Shown here one piece after another: positions 12,496 to 24,689 of a DNA stretch of 64,000 bases; the stretch's first letter is position 1, and each line of letters opens with the position of its first letter. The notes under the pieces were generated by a model. It was not told the origin of the DNA, did not search any database, and saw only the letters and a program-made list of their open reading frames with translations. The position numbers and the translations under genes were made by a program. The DNA comes from Primula veris (taxonomy: Eukaryota > Streptophyta > Magnoliopsida > Ericales > Primulaceae): contig OY821745.1 of NCBI GenBank assembly GCA_963682055.1, forward strand, positions 13,461,501 through 13,525,500, in the 5' to 3' direction.

Positions 12496-12866
12496 TGTTA
12501 GAGTCATCACCATTACTTGGTGTAATGCCCACAACATTACACATGGGCCTATCAAATTAGATCATGACACACCCAAGTGACATGTCTCACAATTGTATTA
12601 GATGATATGCCTGCTATGTGTGTATAAATAGTGCACTTCAATTGCACTTAAGGATCATCCGAAAAGAAAACCAAATTGTTTAGTACCGAATATTGTACTT
12701 TGTAAATTCCCACTTTCGTATATATAAAAAGGTACTGATCTTTCCGTGGAGTAGGGTTCAGCCCAGAAGTGTTGAAATGCCGAATTATGTTATATCTCGT
12801 GTTCATTTTAGATTTATGTAGTCAATACTTATTATATTATTGAGCTATTAGTGACGTTATGTAGCA
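12496..12866 (+). repeat. 3' LTR of copia 1
   Basis: Starts TGTTAGAGTC immediately after the polypurine tract and carries the same TATAAATAG box. It ends GTAGCA or three bases later. It is diverged from the 5' LTR, for example by an 8-10 bp indel after CTATCAAATTAG. Confidence 0.88.
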
Positions 12867-14292
12867 ACAATTAAATTGTGTTAACAATGGTAAATACTTA
12901 GTAATGAGTACCACTTTTGAAACCTCAACTGAATTTTCAAACCAAATAACAACCGGTTCAAAGATTGAGTCTGCCTCATTAGTTGTTTGATTATTTATTT
13001 CCTATATGAGTTTATACATGTATGAAACATATGTAAACAAGTATTAAAATGTAAATAAAATTGATTATTAATTGAATGGTACATCGATAGAAAATGGTAA
13101 TACCATGGTTTTTTTAAAATACACACCACTACCGTACCGTAAAAAAGAACGATACGGTATTACCGTACCACAGTGCGGTAAATGCGGTACAAATGGTACG
13201 GTACGTGCAGTATGAGCGGTTGGTTGGTACAATATGGTAAAAAATTCCACCACTATGTATATGTATATTCCTATCTATGTATGGGTTAAAGAGTAAAATT
13301 TAAAGACACATATACAGAAATAAAAAATTATATGAACTCGATATACTATTACAACCAATAGTATTTTTTACATTTACACAAAGAGATGTTTTAGTTTCCG
13401 GTTTGGGCCTGAATAATAGAAATAATAATTTAATAAAAACCGTTCGGTTTTCGATGGAAGGTGGATTCTTGCCAAATAGTAAGCGGGTGTGAGCCGAAAT
13501 GACACGAAAATGATCTATTTTATTTTCGTTTCATTTAGTTTTGAGCTGCTCCATTATCGTTTCGTTTTCGTGGCGAAACAAAACATTTTGTTTCATTTTT
13601 GTATCGTGAATGATATGAAAATTTTCTTTCTTTTCTCATGAACCGTTTTTTATACTATATGAGTTTCAAAGGACAACGAAATTCTACGAATCCAAAAGGG
13701 CTATGATTATTATCATCTCATTTACTAGATGAAATGTATATTATATTTCGTTTCGTAATAAATGTAATTGAGCCGAGCTCTTAACGAAACAAATACGGAA
13801 ACTTTCACGAGAATTCGCCTCATTTTCACCCCTAATTATGCATAGGGCTAGGCTCGGTTTCGGTTATGTTCAGTCATTGCCAAAACCGAGTTAAAATTTC
13901 GGTTCAGTTTTGGCAGGTTTTTTGTCTTCTTGGAGTATGACCCGAACATAACCGATTTTCTCGGTTTTTTTTGGATTTTTTCCAATTCTTTTAAAGTATG
14001 GAGGCTAAAAAACATGTAATAAACAATACATTGTTAATATTCTTTATAACTAGCCCAAATCGAGACCATACTTTTTTATGAATATAAGAAGTTTATTTTA
14101 TATGCAATTAGTGGTGTTTTAATAAAATGCAATATGCCAATATTTGTTATTCATTAGGATTATGATAGGATCTTGCGTTTTAAGTTTATCGATATCAGGA
14201 AGGGATTTCCGGTTTCAAAATTGAAATGTTTATGTTATTAATAACGAATTTGTGATTTTGTAAATTTAATAGAATTAAACGGATGTGAATTG
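12867..14292. other. Intergenic between two copia elements
   Basis: No gene seen. 13085-13250 is dense in TACCGTA/GGTACGG palindromic words. 13490-13830 is rich in TTTCGTTTCG-like words, and 13850-13970 has CGGTTTTGG-like words. These look like decayed dispersed repeats. Confidence 0.5.
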
Positions 14293-17200
14293 CTATCTTA
14301 TGAACTTATATGCAGTATAATTGAAAATTTGAACATGTACATGTAAATTTGAACATTTCAAAATTAATTTTTTAATATCCTGTAACTGATTTTCTTGTGT
14401 TATACATGATGCCCAGTCTACATTAGAATATCCTTTAAGTTGAATAGAGGAATTTACTGAGAAGAGTAAACCTTCACCTGGATTTCCTTTAAGGTATTTC
14501 AGCACTCTAAAAGCAGCATCATAATGAATTTTACAAGGAGAAGAGAGAAACTGGTTAAGAGAATTCACTACATAAGAGATGTCTGGTCTGGTTATAGTAA
14601 GATATATTAACCTTCCAATCAATCTTCTATAGCTTGTAGGATCACTTAATTTGTCAGGTGCATGAGAAGTAAGTTTGAGAGTAATATCCATAGGAGATTT
14701 CACTGGTTTTGCAAGCTAGCAAACCTGCTTCTTCTATAAGACTAAGAGCATATTTCCTTTGACATATAAGAATACATTTCTCAGATTTTGCTACCTCCAG
14801 GCCTAAAAAATAGCTTAGTACCCCTAGATCATTGATGTGAAAATTACTATGTAAGAAGCCCTTTACATGTTGTATTATCCCCAACTAAAATTATGTCATC
14901 CACGTAGACAAGTAACACCACAAAAGCTTTCTCAGTTTTAAGGATAAAAAGAAAATTATCAGAGAAACTTTGGGTAAAACCAAAATTTAGCAAGCAAGTA
15001 GACAATTTAGAAAACCACTGTCTACTAGCTTGTTTCAAGCCATATAATGACTTTTTAAGAAGACAAACTCTGGTATCAGTAGGGTCAAGAAGACCAGGAG
15101 GTGGTGTCATAAATACTTCCTCTTTTAATTCACCATGGAGAAAAGCATTGTTGACATCTAATTGGTTTAGAAACAAGCCCTTAGCACCTGCTAATGCCAA
15201 AATCACTCTAACAGTTGTCATTTTTGCCACAAGGGAGAAAGTAGCTTCAAAATCTAAGCCTTCTTGTTGTGTATAGCCTTTGGCAATAAGCATGGCTTTA
15301 TATCTCTCTAAATAACCATCAGATTTATATTTGAGCTTATATACCCATTTGCATCCCACTGTGTGCTTACCAGAAGGGAGAGAAGTAAGAACCCAAGTAT
15401 TATTTGCTTGCAAAGCTTGGATCTCTGCATTTATAGCATTTTCCCAATTTACATCCCCCATTGCTTGATTATAACTAAAGGGTTCTTTGAGTATACTCAC
15501 ACTATAACAAAAAACTCTATAGGTAGGAGACAATTTTGAGTAAGACACATAATTGGAGATAGGATAGGTGACAGAATAACTTGGTGTTTCAGCCATGTAA
15601 CAATGATATTGATTAAGATGTGAGGGTGTTTTGAGTGCCTATCAGATTTTCTTATAGGTACAACAACAGTTGATTGAATAGAAATAGGTGAAGTGTCAGG
15701 GACTATAGGGAAAGAAATAGTGTCAGACACTATAGGGGAAGAAATACTGTCACCATTACCAGGAGTAGAAATAGAAGAAGAAGTGGTTGCCCCACTATCG
15801 AAACAAAAAATAGGTACATTGGAAGAACTTTGATGAATAGAAATCTCATTTTTGAAAGGGAAGATGTGCTCATAAAATTGCACATCCCTAGAAAAAAACA
15901 CAGTGTGAGTAGCTAAATCATAGAGCTTGTATCCTTTAGTAGCAAAAGGATACCCTATCATGATACATTTCTTTGATTTGGCATCAAATTTAGTTCTTCC
16001 TCTAGAGAGAGATGATGCATAACATAAAGACCCAACAATTCTCAAATGCTCATAACTAGGTACACAACCAAACAACTTTCCATAAGGTGTTTTGGTGTCA
16101 AGTTGTATAGAAGGTAATCTATTTATTAGATATACTGTAGTTAGGATACAGTGTCCCCAGAATTTTAATAGGAGATTAGATTGAAATCTCAATGCCCTAG
16201 CCACATTAAGAAGATGTTGGTGTTTACGTTCCACAACACCATTTTGTTGTGCTGTCTCTACACAAGTAGTTTGATGGATAATACCTTCTTTCATATAAAA
16301 ATATAGCAATAAGAATTCTTTACCATTATCTGTCCTAATCACTTTAACATTTTTACCATGTTGTGTCTTAACATAAGCACAAAAACCAATCAGTGAAGAA
16401 CTAGCCTCTCCTTTAATTTTCAATAAGAAAACCCATGTACATCTTGTGTAATCATCAACAATTGTCAGGAAATGACGAAAACCGTCCATTGTGTTTACAT
16501 GATAAGGACCCCACAAATCACAATGAAGCATGTCAAAAGATTGAATGCTATGAATACTACTATTAGAGAAATGTAACCTTTTCTGCTTTGCTAGATGGCA
16601 AGCATCACAAGCTTCTTTATTATCTAGAAACAAACTAGGAATAGAAACTTTCTTAAGTAGTTTCATGCAACAAAAAGATGGGTGACCTAATCTCTGGTGC
16701 CAAACAACCTCAGAAGAATGTGTTTGAACATATGAACATAACTTCTCTAGTTTGACAGCTCCTTGCAAGTAATACAACCCTCTAATTTGATCAGCTTTCC
16801 CAATCACTTTCCAATGTGTTAGGTCCTGAATTAAGCACATGTTTGGCATAAACACCAAACAGCAATTGTTTGTTTTAGCCAATTTACTAGCAGAAACCAA
16901 ATTGAAGCCAAACGAGGGTATACATAACACTTTCTCAAGAATAATCCCACATGCTAGTACCACTTTCCCTATATGTGTCACATTTGCAGTTTGTCCATTG
17001 GGTAGATAAACTGTAGAGTTTACTTCTTGTGGTTTATTCACAAAAAAAATTAATAGAATTGACCATATGTTCTGTTGCTCCAGTATCTAATATCCAAGGA
17101 GAGCTACTATTCGGGTTTGTTGCTTTATTAGAAAAACAAGTAAGAGTAATACCTGAGACATGAGCATAGGCCATGTTAGAGAGAAGAGATAGCATGAAAG

Positions 17201-18350
17201 AGCTATTTTCAGTATTGATGTTAGAATTCTCCTTGTTAATATTTTTCATATAAGAGCAAAGTTGTTGCAGTTGTAGTGGAGTAAACCCCATATCATTCTC
17301 TTTAGCACCATTGGCCATGTTAGAACCAATACCCTGAGCACTCACTTGATGAGCATAACTACTTCTAGCCCCCAATATACTTAGATTACCATTTCCATGG
17401 TTCGCATTATTTTCATAAGAAGAGGAACTGGAAATAGAACCAGAACCAAAAGTTTTCTTCTTCTAGGCAAGAGGATACCCATGCAATTTATAGCATTTTT
17501 CCTTTGTATGTCCAGTCATATTACAGAAAGAACAATGCAGAGTTGATTTGCCTTTAAAACCCCCTTTCTAGGTAGAAGACAGAAATGCTATATTCTCATG
17601 TGAATTTGAGCTATTAGGCTTAATACTCATTTGTTTGTCCTCTTGAGTCACCAGGTTAAAAACATTATTCACACTAGGAGTTGGCTTCATCATCAAAACA
17701 TGACTTCTTACCCTCTCAAAATTATCATTTAATTCCATTAGAAACTTCATTTTGTTCCATTTCTGTTCTCTTTCACAAAATAACTCGATTATTTTACAAG
17801 AGCAACTACTAAGTCCCCCACAATTACACCTTGGCATATGGTTTAGTACTGCTAATTCACTCCACAAAATCTCTAGTTGTGTAAAATAAGCAGTTAGTGA
17901 AGATGATCCTTGCACTAGATCATTCAGTTCTTGTTGTACCTCAAAAACCCTAGGTTCACTGGATTGAGAAAATCTTTGGCTCAAAATCCTTCACATTTCA
18001 GCGGCAGTTTCAACATATAAAATAGATTGAGCAATCTCAGGACTAACTGAATTTAAAATCCAGGATTGTACCACTAGATTACAAGTATTCCACATGTCAT
18101 ATAGAGCATTATCCTCTTCTGCACATGATAATCTCCCATTAACAAAACCTATTTTTGATTTTGCACCAAGGGCATTTTCCATGGATATTTTTCAGGAATT
18201 ATAATTTCCACCGGTTAAAATAGGATTAACCAGACTAGTATTGGTGTTTTTATTAGAACTTAGGGAATAATGACCATTCAATAAATCAGATGAATTAGCC
18301 CTATTAACCCTAGGTGAAGACCCATTTACTGCAGGTACATACGACCTCAT
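14293..18350 (-). pseudogene. Copia 2 gag-pol remnant
   Basis: Gag begins with MRSYVPAVNGSSPRVNR at 18350 and holds a UBN2-type core (RVFEVQQELNDLVQGSSSLT) and a CCHC knuckle (CSFCNMTGHTKEKC, near 17500). Protease shows WILDTGATEHM at about 17080. Integrase shows WHQRLGHPS, LHCDLWGPY, RTDNGKEF and QQNGVVERKH (about 16700-16200). RT shows WKWVYKLK-like CKWVYKLKYKSDG, QLDVNNAFLHG, LYGLKQASRQW and the YVDDIILVG active site (about 15290-14890). Stops or shifts occur near 18195, 17991, 17568, 17460, 17034, 15600, 14850 and 14700. RNase H is cut after DWASC. Confidence 0.92.
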
Positions 18351-18584
18351 TTTCACTTAATAATCGGATATAAGCAAGATAATTTCTCAGAAACAACGAT
18401 AAAAGTCTCAAATATTTCCAATTTATCAGATAATCAAAGAACAATAAGCTTCGCGAGAAAAACTCAAATTTCTCAATTTATTCCAGAAAAATTGCAGAAA
18501 AATCTCAAACTGAAAAGAACAAGAAGAAATGCAGAGTAATCTAACCAATAATAGTAGATATCGTAGGGGAAAAGAGCTTTATAA

Positions 18585-18596
18585 GCTCTGATACCA
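18585..18596 (-). other. Primer binding site (initiator Met tRNA)
   Basis: On the minus strand TGGTATCAGAGC follows the LTR end directly. This is the standard plant copia primer binding site complementary to the 3' end of initiator methionine tRNA. Confidence 0.9.
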
Positions 18597-18881
18597 TGTT
18601 AACAATGGTGATTTCACCTGAGATTATCGCAAAAGTAGAGAGAGAGAATGAACCAAAATATCTTGATTAAACCGTAAAATAGTTACAACGTATTCTTAGT
18701 TATAGGCCAATCACTGTATTATAGCTGGCAATAACATACTTCTACACTTACTACCCTCAACTATAAAACGACTTACAATTAAGTACACTATGATAGAAAG
18801 TTAACAGAAATAACTATCAGAGTTTACACATTTAGTACATAGAAATAGTAAAATGATAAATAGCTATTCTGTAGCTTAACA
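18597..18881 (-). repeat. 5' LTR of copia 2
   Basis: 285 bp, bounded by TGTTAA and TTAACA, directly next to the primer binding site. The boundary at 18881 rests on the TGTTAAGC start. No second copy was seen in the window. Confidence 0.78.
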
Positions 18882-19174
18882 GAAGCGGAGACGGAAAATT
18901 AATGCAAAGAAAATAAAGGGTAGAGAGCATGGATAGGTAACTGCTATAAAATCACTGAAACAAAGGTATGAGTTCAAATCCGGAACCCTCCAAATCTTTT
19001 CTTTAACAATAACAAACATATTTGAGCTTTTAAAATCCAAAGTAACCCCCAAATCCGGCCCATAAGAACAAAATGAATATGATGGAGTGCCCGTATCAAA
19101 CAACTGAAAAATCACAGAACTGAAAGAGTCCTCTTAGAGGTTTCATTGGGGTAGAGCTGAAATTTATGTGCGTT
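18882..19174. other. Intergenic, nothing recognised
   Basis: About 290 bp between the copia 2 LTR and the next stop codon. It may include the 3' UTR of the minus-strand gene end at 19175. No motif stands out. Confidence 0.4.
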
Positions 19175-19834
19175 TTACACCACTTTGTCAGTTTTCCAAC
19201 TAAGTAATGACGACCTTCTAACTGCTTCCACCACAATTTCCTGAACTTGCGAGTCTTCTTTCCCTGTAGCTGGATTTTTTATCAACTCTTGACCCAGTCG
19301 CCCCTATCAAAGACAGAAGAATGCATTTCATAAACTTGAATTCATTGTTCTTTGTGTTTCAAACTCACAAAAAATTTAAGGAACACAATAATAAGATATA
19401 AAAACCAAATCTTAGAAAGAAACTCCAGATTTAAAGAACTTAAGAGTAGGAACACCTAGAATCTGGAATTAATGGAGAAATAACAGTAAAACACTGACAA
19501 AAATCCTAAAAAAGAAGTTGTTGGACTTTTCTGCATGATCGATAAATTCCAGTAATCATGTTAAAAAGATAAACACAATTAGATTTTCATTTATTTATAC
19601 AAAAAAAAATTGGGTGGGGGGGACGTTAATATTTTTAGCTCCAAAATGTTAAAGTTAACAACTACCAATAAACACGATTACAAAAAAAAAAAACCTACCA
19701 ATAAACACTCTTACCTGAATAAAGGTGAACGCATATTTATGGATAATCTGGTCATTTTGGGATGTATTTGACACAGGTCTGGCGTTGTCTCCACGTGGCA
19801 CTACCAACGGTAAAGTGCAATATTCAACTTTCTC
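19175..19834 (-). CDS. Two-exon 3' gene end, product unknown
   Basis: Two open segments join perfectly in frame by GT-AG splicing. Exon 19834-19715 encodes 40 residues ending HKYAFTFIQ with donor CAG|GTAAGA. Exon 19303-19175 encodes 42 residues, GRLGQELIKNPATGKEDS and onward, ending SWKTDKVV and a stop. Balanced codon use and clean phase-0 borders argue for real coding sequence. The frame is closed upstream of 19835 by TAG, which could be a splice acceptor (ATTAG|GAG), and the stop of the neighbouring PPR gene is only 76 bp further upstream. The missing 5' exons must therefore lie beyond the PPR gene, or this is the orphan end of a broken gene. I do not recognise the protein. Confidence 0.55.
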
Positions 19835-19910
19835 CTAATTTCACTTAAGCAATTGCATCCCGGCTTTCTAGTTATTATAACTTAAAGTTGATGCGTCACA
19901 GTCAATGAAT

Positions 19911-22900
19911 CTAGCCAACTATAACCCAACCAGGTTGCTTTTTTATTTTATTATTATCCATTATCATCCTCACTTCAGCTGCTTCGTCCCACCGTTCAAG
20001 ATCAGCATACATATTATACAACAACACATACGGAGACGAGCTTTCTGGCTCAAGCTTCGTCAGTGCCTCAGCTGCAACTCGTGCCAACTCCACGTTATTA
20101 TGAACTCTACACGCACCTAATAAGGCACCCCAGACAGCTTTATCGGGCTGAATTTTCATACTATTAATCACAGCCATTGCTTCTTCAACATCCCCATTTC
20201 GAGCAATAATATCCACGAGAGAGGCATAATGTTCCACTCTTGGCTCAATACCATATATATCTATCATCGACCTAAAATGCAACTTCCCTTCATTTACCAA
20301 ACCAGCATTGGCACATGCGTTTAAAACAGATATAAACGTAATAAAATTGGGTTGGACTTTAACCCTTTTCATCACCTGGAAAAGCTCAAGAGCTTCTTCA
20401 GCGTGACCGTGAGAGGCGTAGCCTCCGATCATTGCGTTCCAAGAGATTACACCTTCCTTATACTTCATATCATCAAAAATCGCTTTTGCCTCTAAAATTT
20501 CGCCACATCGAGCGTACATAGTAATCAACGAGTTATTCAATGGAATATCAGGAATAACCAATTTTACTACATGTTGATGAATTTGCATACCAAGTTGAAG
20601 ATCAGATGATTCTGCACAAACGCTAAGAAGCGATGATAACGTGTGCCTATCTGGTTTTACACCCTCGGCTTGCATCTCCATAAAAAGCCTAAATGCTCCT
20701 TCGCAGTCTTTATTTTTCTCATACCCTGATATCATCGAATTCCATGAAACTAAGTTTTTATAGCGCATCCTCTTAAAAATATCACAAGCCATTTCCAAGT
20801 CACCCGTCTCGGAAAATCCTGAGATAATTGAATTCCACGAAAAGATATCAGGGTTTGGCGTTTTTTCAAACAATTCAAACGCTTCTTTCATATCCAAAAC
20901 GTTAACATATCCAGTTATTATGGTGTTCCACGTAATTGTATCTCTCAACGTCATCTGCTCAAAAAGTTCCCTTGCAGAAATAATATCACCCGCTTTCACA
21001 TAGCACATTATCATCGAATTCCATGCAACGAGATTCCTTTTCAACTCCAACAAAGAAATATTATCAAAAAGACGCTTAGCGTCGTCGACTCTCCCCTTTT
21101 GACCATACCCGGCAATCAGAGTGTTATAAGCTTTAACCAAATCCTCTTTACTACCCTTATCCCCAATCTCAATTAATACCTCCGCCGCTCTATCTAACTC
21201 TCCATTCTTTATCAAACCCGATATGAGCCCGGAGAGAGAAGCCCCGTCCCTTTCTGGCATTTTCTCAAAATACTCAACTGCGTTTTTCACATCCCCATTC
21301 CCAAGAAAACCCGAAACCACCGCGTTCCACGATACTATATTCTTCTCTGGCATCTCGTTAAACACCGCCAATGCTTTCTCCATCTTCCCGCCCCGTGCGT
21401 ACCCTGTGATCATTGTATTCCATGACACGACATCCCTAAAAACAGATGCATCAAATATCAGGTAACAAGACATAATTTTAAAAGGTTAACTAGTAAACTA
21501 TTATATTGAAACATTCAGTTTCAGAAGCCTGGTTGTCTCTCTAGGAGTGTGCTTCTTACATAACATATTACTAAGGTTTTTGACATTAGGTGTGTGAATC
21601 AGATGGTAACAAATGTATGCGGCTTTCTTTGGTGAGAGCATGATATTCGACCAGGCATTCTATTCTACCTTTGTCGAATCGGTATGATGCATTAAAATTG
21701 GTGCGCTTGAATTAAAAAAAAAACTTATACACAAAGGTGCTTGTGTCTAGGCATAGATTAAGAACTCCTGGCTTCTCGTTTATTAGACTTTCAGAAAAAA
21801 AGGCTAGCTGCTTAGTTTTGCCTCCTGATCAAATTTTCATGCTAGAGCTTTTGCTTGAATATGAGCAAGAAAGAGGTGTTTCTTTACTTTGAGCCATTAA
21901 TGTTTGTTCTGTAACTTCTTGACAAAATGAAAGTGAGACTTTTTTCCAAATTTGTAGTAACGAATTAGTTGCCAGAGAAGTCTGCCATTTAGATTATTCT
22001 ATACTGTACTGTGGTTTTTTAATGAGCAGTAATGAGTTAAAGATTTATGCAGCTTTTTTCACAGTTTACCTTTTTCATTGTTGACTTTGCGAACTTGGTA
22101 ATGTTACCTAGTTCTGGCAATGTAGAATTTTAATTCAAAAAAAAACTATTATATTAACCCATCGACTTTAATAATTTATTTAACCTTCTATCAATATACA
22201 CAATTATATTTGAAGGTACTTGTTTCCCCAAATTTGGTAACCTTCTTCAGAGAAAAAAACCAAAGAAGCTTAGCTTTTAAGCTGGTCATCAAATGCAGTC
22301 CAGCTTAAGCAAAAACAATCTTAAAACTGAAGCAAATAAACCCAGCATAGAGCGGCTATTTTCTTCGAACAAAAGGCTAGAAAGCTCAATAAGCTTAACA
22401 ACCAATTAGTATGCCTTCTAAGAAGAAGAAAAAAAACAAAAGGGCTAGCTGCAAATCTGAAACCAAAAATCAGCACCTCAAAGCTTCTATCTTTTTACGG
22501 CACAAAGCTATAAAAGGTCAGCTTTTAAGTCTTTCTAGTTAATACAATGATATAAATTATGCTTGTTTCCCCCGATTTGGTAACTTTATTCTATTTAATC
22601 AGATGAAATATGGTCCTTTGTGTGGCATGCAGGATTTTCATTTCATTATTGTACTGTATGACCCACCTTATTCCATGTTTGTTTATAGAATTAGTAATTT
22701 GTCCTAACTGAAGTATAATTCTATTTATATTACAAATTATACCCCTTCGTAGTATTACACTTGCAAACAAACATGACATATATAATCTTCTATGAAACTA
22801 ACAATCATATTTGAAGATGCTTGTTTCCCCTGAATCGGTAACTTTCTTCTATTTAATCAGATGAATATGATCATTAACTCATTACATTATTCTTATAATT

Positions 22901-24652
22901 TCTAGATTTCTATCAAATATGCAATGATATATAGTAAATACATATAAACATACTACTTCACAAGTATATAATACTCGAAGATACTTGTTTCCCCAAATTT
23001 GGTAACCTTCTTCAGGGCAACAAACCAAGGAAGCTCAGCATTTAAGCTGGTCAATCAAATGCAGTTCAGCAAAACAAACTAAAATCTGAACCAACCAAAC
23101 CCAGAATAAAACTTCAATCTTTTTGGGCACAAAAGGCGAGAAAAGCTCAACCTCTAAGCTGTTCAACCAATAAGTCCGTTTTATAAAAAGACAAAACCAA
23201 AAGGGCACCTAAAAGCTTACTGAAACAAAAAACTGGCACCTAAAAGCTTATATCCTGTTTAGAAAAGCTCAGCATTTAAGCTTTTCTGGTTAACACAATG
23301 ATACATATTATCCCTGTTTCTCCCGATTAGTAACCTTATTCTATTTAATCTGGTGAAATATGATCCTTCGTGTGGCTTACAGCATTTCGCCATTTCATAA
23401 TTTTTAATCTTTAAGGAATTTTATCAATGCACAGAGATATTATAAAATACTTATAAAATACTGTTTTCACCTCTGAGGCTTTTCATATACACAATAACTG
23501 ACAAAATCCTACTCGTGAGGCAAATCGGATTTTGTCAGTTGGCTACATTTCTCATATCAAAGTTTTAATTAATAAACAAATATATTATAAAATACATATA
23601 AACATATTATTCAATGATATATTCCCTCCGTCCCGAAATAAGTGTTCTGCTTCGAAAACCGTGATATTTAAGGATTTGAACCAATTTCACTTCAAATTCA
23701 ACAAAAAAGTATTAAAAGTCAAAATTTTCGAACAAAAACTATATCTTACTTATAATATGAGATTAAATATTGTAAATTTGGTATGATTTCCCTATCACAA
23801 ATAGATATTTCAAAAAATAAAAAGAGAAAATTTACTTAAAAAATGAAAGTTGACACTTATTTTGGGACTAATTTAAGACGTATCAAAATGGGAAGCAGGA
23901 CACTTGTTTCGGAACGGAAGTAGTAATAAATAATAAAGTAAATAAATAAATAAATTACTATTTTGATCTATAAGGCATTTGATCGAACACTTTGCGTCCC
24001 TCTTCGAGCATCCCACACGAGACTTGCACATATATAATTTGTCCTCTGTACGACCCACCTTATTCCATGTTTGTTTATAGAATTTCTAATTTGTTCTAAA
24101 TGAAGTATAATTCTATTTAAACTAAAAAATTACACCCTTTTGTATTACACTGCAAACAAACATGTCATATATAATCGTTTATAAAAATTAACAAAAACCC
24201 AAGTTAAATTTAACAATGATACAAAGTAAAAACATATAAACATACTATTTTGAATATTTTCACCTCTGAGGCATTTGATCAAACACTCCCCGTCCCTCTT
24301 CGATCATCCCACATGAGACGTACCCAGAAACCATGAGGTTCCACGACACAACATCTTTCTTCGGAATTTCATCAAACAGCTTCCGGGCATTATTCATCTC
24401 CCTTCTCCTAACATAACCCGTGAGAATCGAGTTCCACGTGACGGTGTTTTTATCAGGCATTTCATCGAACAGTGATCGAGCGGTTTTGAGCCTTCCGTTT
24501 CGGATTAAAACTGTGATTTTCTTGTTCGAATTGAGTATATTGTGGAATGTTGTTGTTGTTGTTGTTTTGTAAGTGTGTGTGAGTATATTATAAGAGAGTT
24601 TGTATTGAGTTTTTTTTAAGACATGGAAAATGGTGGTTTTAAGGTTGAGCAT
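19911..24652 (-). CDS. PPR protein, At1g62260-like, with one 2.8 kb intron
   Basis: Exon 1 (24652-24264) starts MLNLKTTIFHVLKKTQ, a likely mitochondrial presequence, and reads through three PPR motifs to FDQMPQ. Exon 2 (21435-19911) continues DVVSWNTMITGYARGG through about 14 more motifs to an E-type end, LEPESSSPYVLLYNMYADLE, and QPGWVIVG. The join CAGAG|GTGAAA ... TTTTTAG|GGATG restores Arg-Asp in frame and gives 637 residues. By recall the closest Arabidopsis protein is the mitochondrial PPR At1g62260, which reads through this point. PPR genes of this class usually lack introns. The intron contains direct repeats, a Stowaway MITE and partial copies of the end of exon 1. No stops occur in either exon. 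Expected role: organellar RNA binding. Confidence 0.87.
22213..23400. repeat. ~430 bp direct repeat within the PPR intron
   Basis: The segment from about 22213 to 22645 (CTTGTTTCCCCAAATTTGG onward, through AAGCTGGTC and AAATGCAGT to TCTATTTAATC) recurs at about 22976-23400. A short third copy of its end lies at 22815-22865. A separate ~140 bp piece (22659-22795, GACCCACCTTATTCCATG) recurs at 24050-24180. Confidence 0.75.
23622..23920. mobile_element. Stowaway-type MITE in the PPR intron
   Basis: About 299 bp with terminal TTCCCTCCGTCCCGAAATAA and its inverted counterpart ending TTTCGGAACGGAAG, flanked by TA on both sides. This is the classic Tc1/mariner-derived Stowaway terminus and TA target site. 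A second family member lies at 55663-55962. Confidence 0.88.
23966..24058 (-). pseudogene. Duplicated end of PPR exon 1 inside the intron
   Basis: AAGGCATTTGATCGAACACT and the following ~45 bp repeat, with changes, the last part of exon 1 and its donor region (24269-24330). A shorter copy of the donor flank (TTTTCACCTCTGAGG) lies at 23464-23480. These are pseudo-exon pieces and would not add to the protein. Confidence 0.7.
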
Positions 24653-24689
24653 GTTTTTTTGAGATGATAAAAGGCAGGGCAAAGCTCAT

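Larger units (their letters stand above)
7802..12866 (+). mobile_element. Ty1/copia LTR retrotransposon 1 (decayed, no gag)
   Basis: Two similar ~370 bp LTRs (7802-8166 and 12496-12866), both beginning TGTTA, flank an interior of about 4.3 kb. A polypurine tract AAGGGGGAG (12487-12495) abuts the 3' LTR. The interior encodes protease, integrase, reverse transcriptase and RNase H in copia order, with many stops and frameshifts. No gag or zinc knuckle was found; its place is taken by a hairpin array. No clear 5 bp target duplication was found at the flanks, so the element is old or its ends have drifted. Confidence 0.92.
14293..18881 (-). mobile_element. Ty1/copia LTR retrotransposon 2, 3'-truncated
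   Basis: Minus-strand copia element with a 5' LTR at 18881-18597, a tRNA-iMet-type primer binding site at 18596-18585, and gag, protease, integrase and RT in order. The RNase H domain stops abruptly after DWASC (about 14405) and no 3' LTR follows, so the 3' end has been lost. Gag is of the type with a UBN2-like domain and a zinc knuckle, close to the Retrofit/Ale style of plant copia (family assignment by recall). Confidence 0.92.

Noticed and set aside
12879..12892. TGTTAACAATGGT matching the inner end of the copia 2 LTR at 18597, as a possible missing 3' LTR
   Set aside because: The match stops after about 13 bases, so it is not an LTR.
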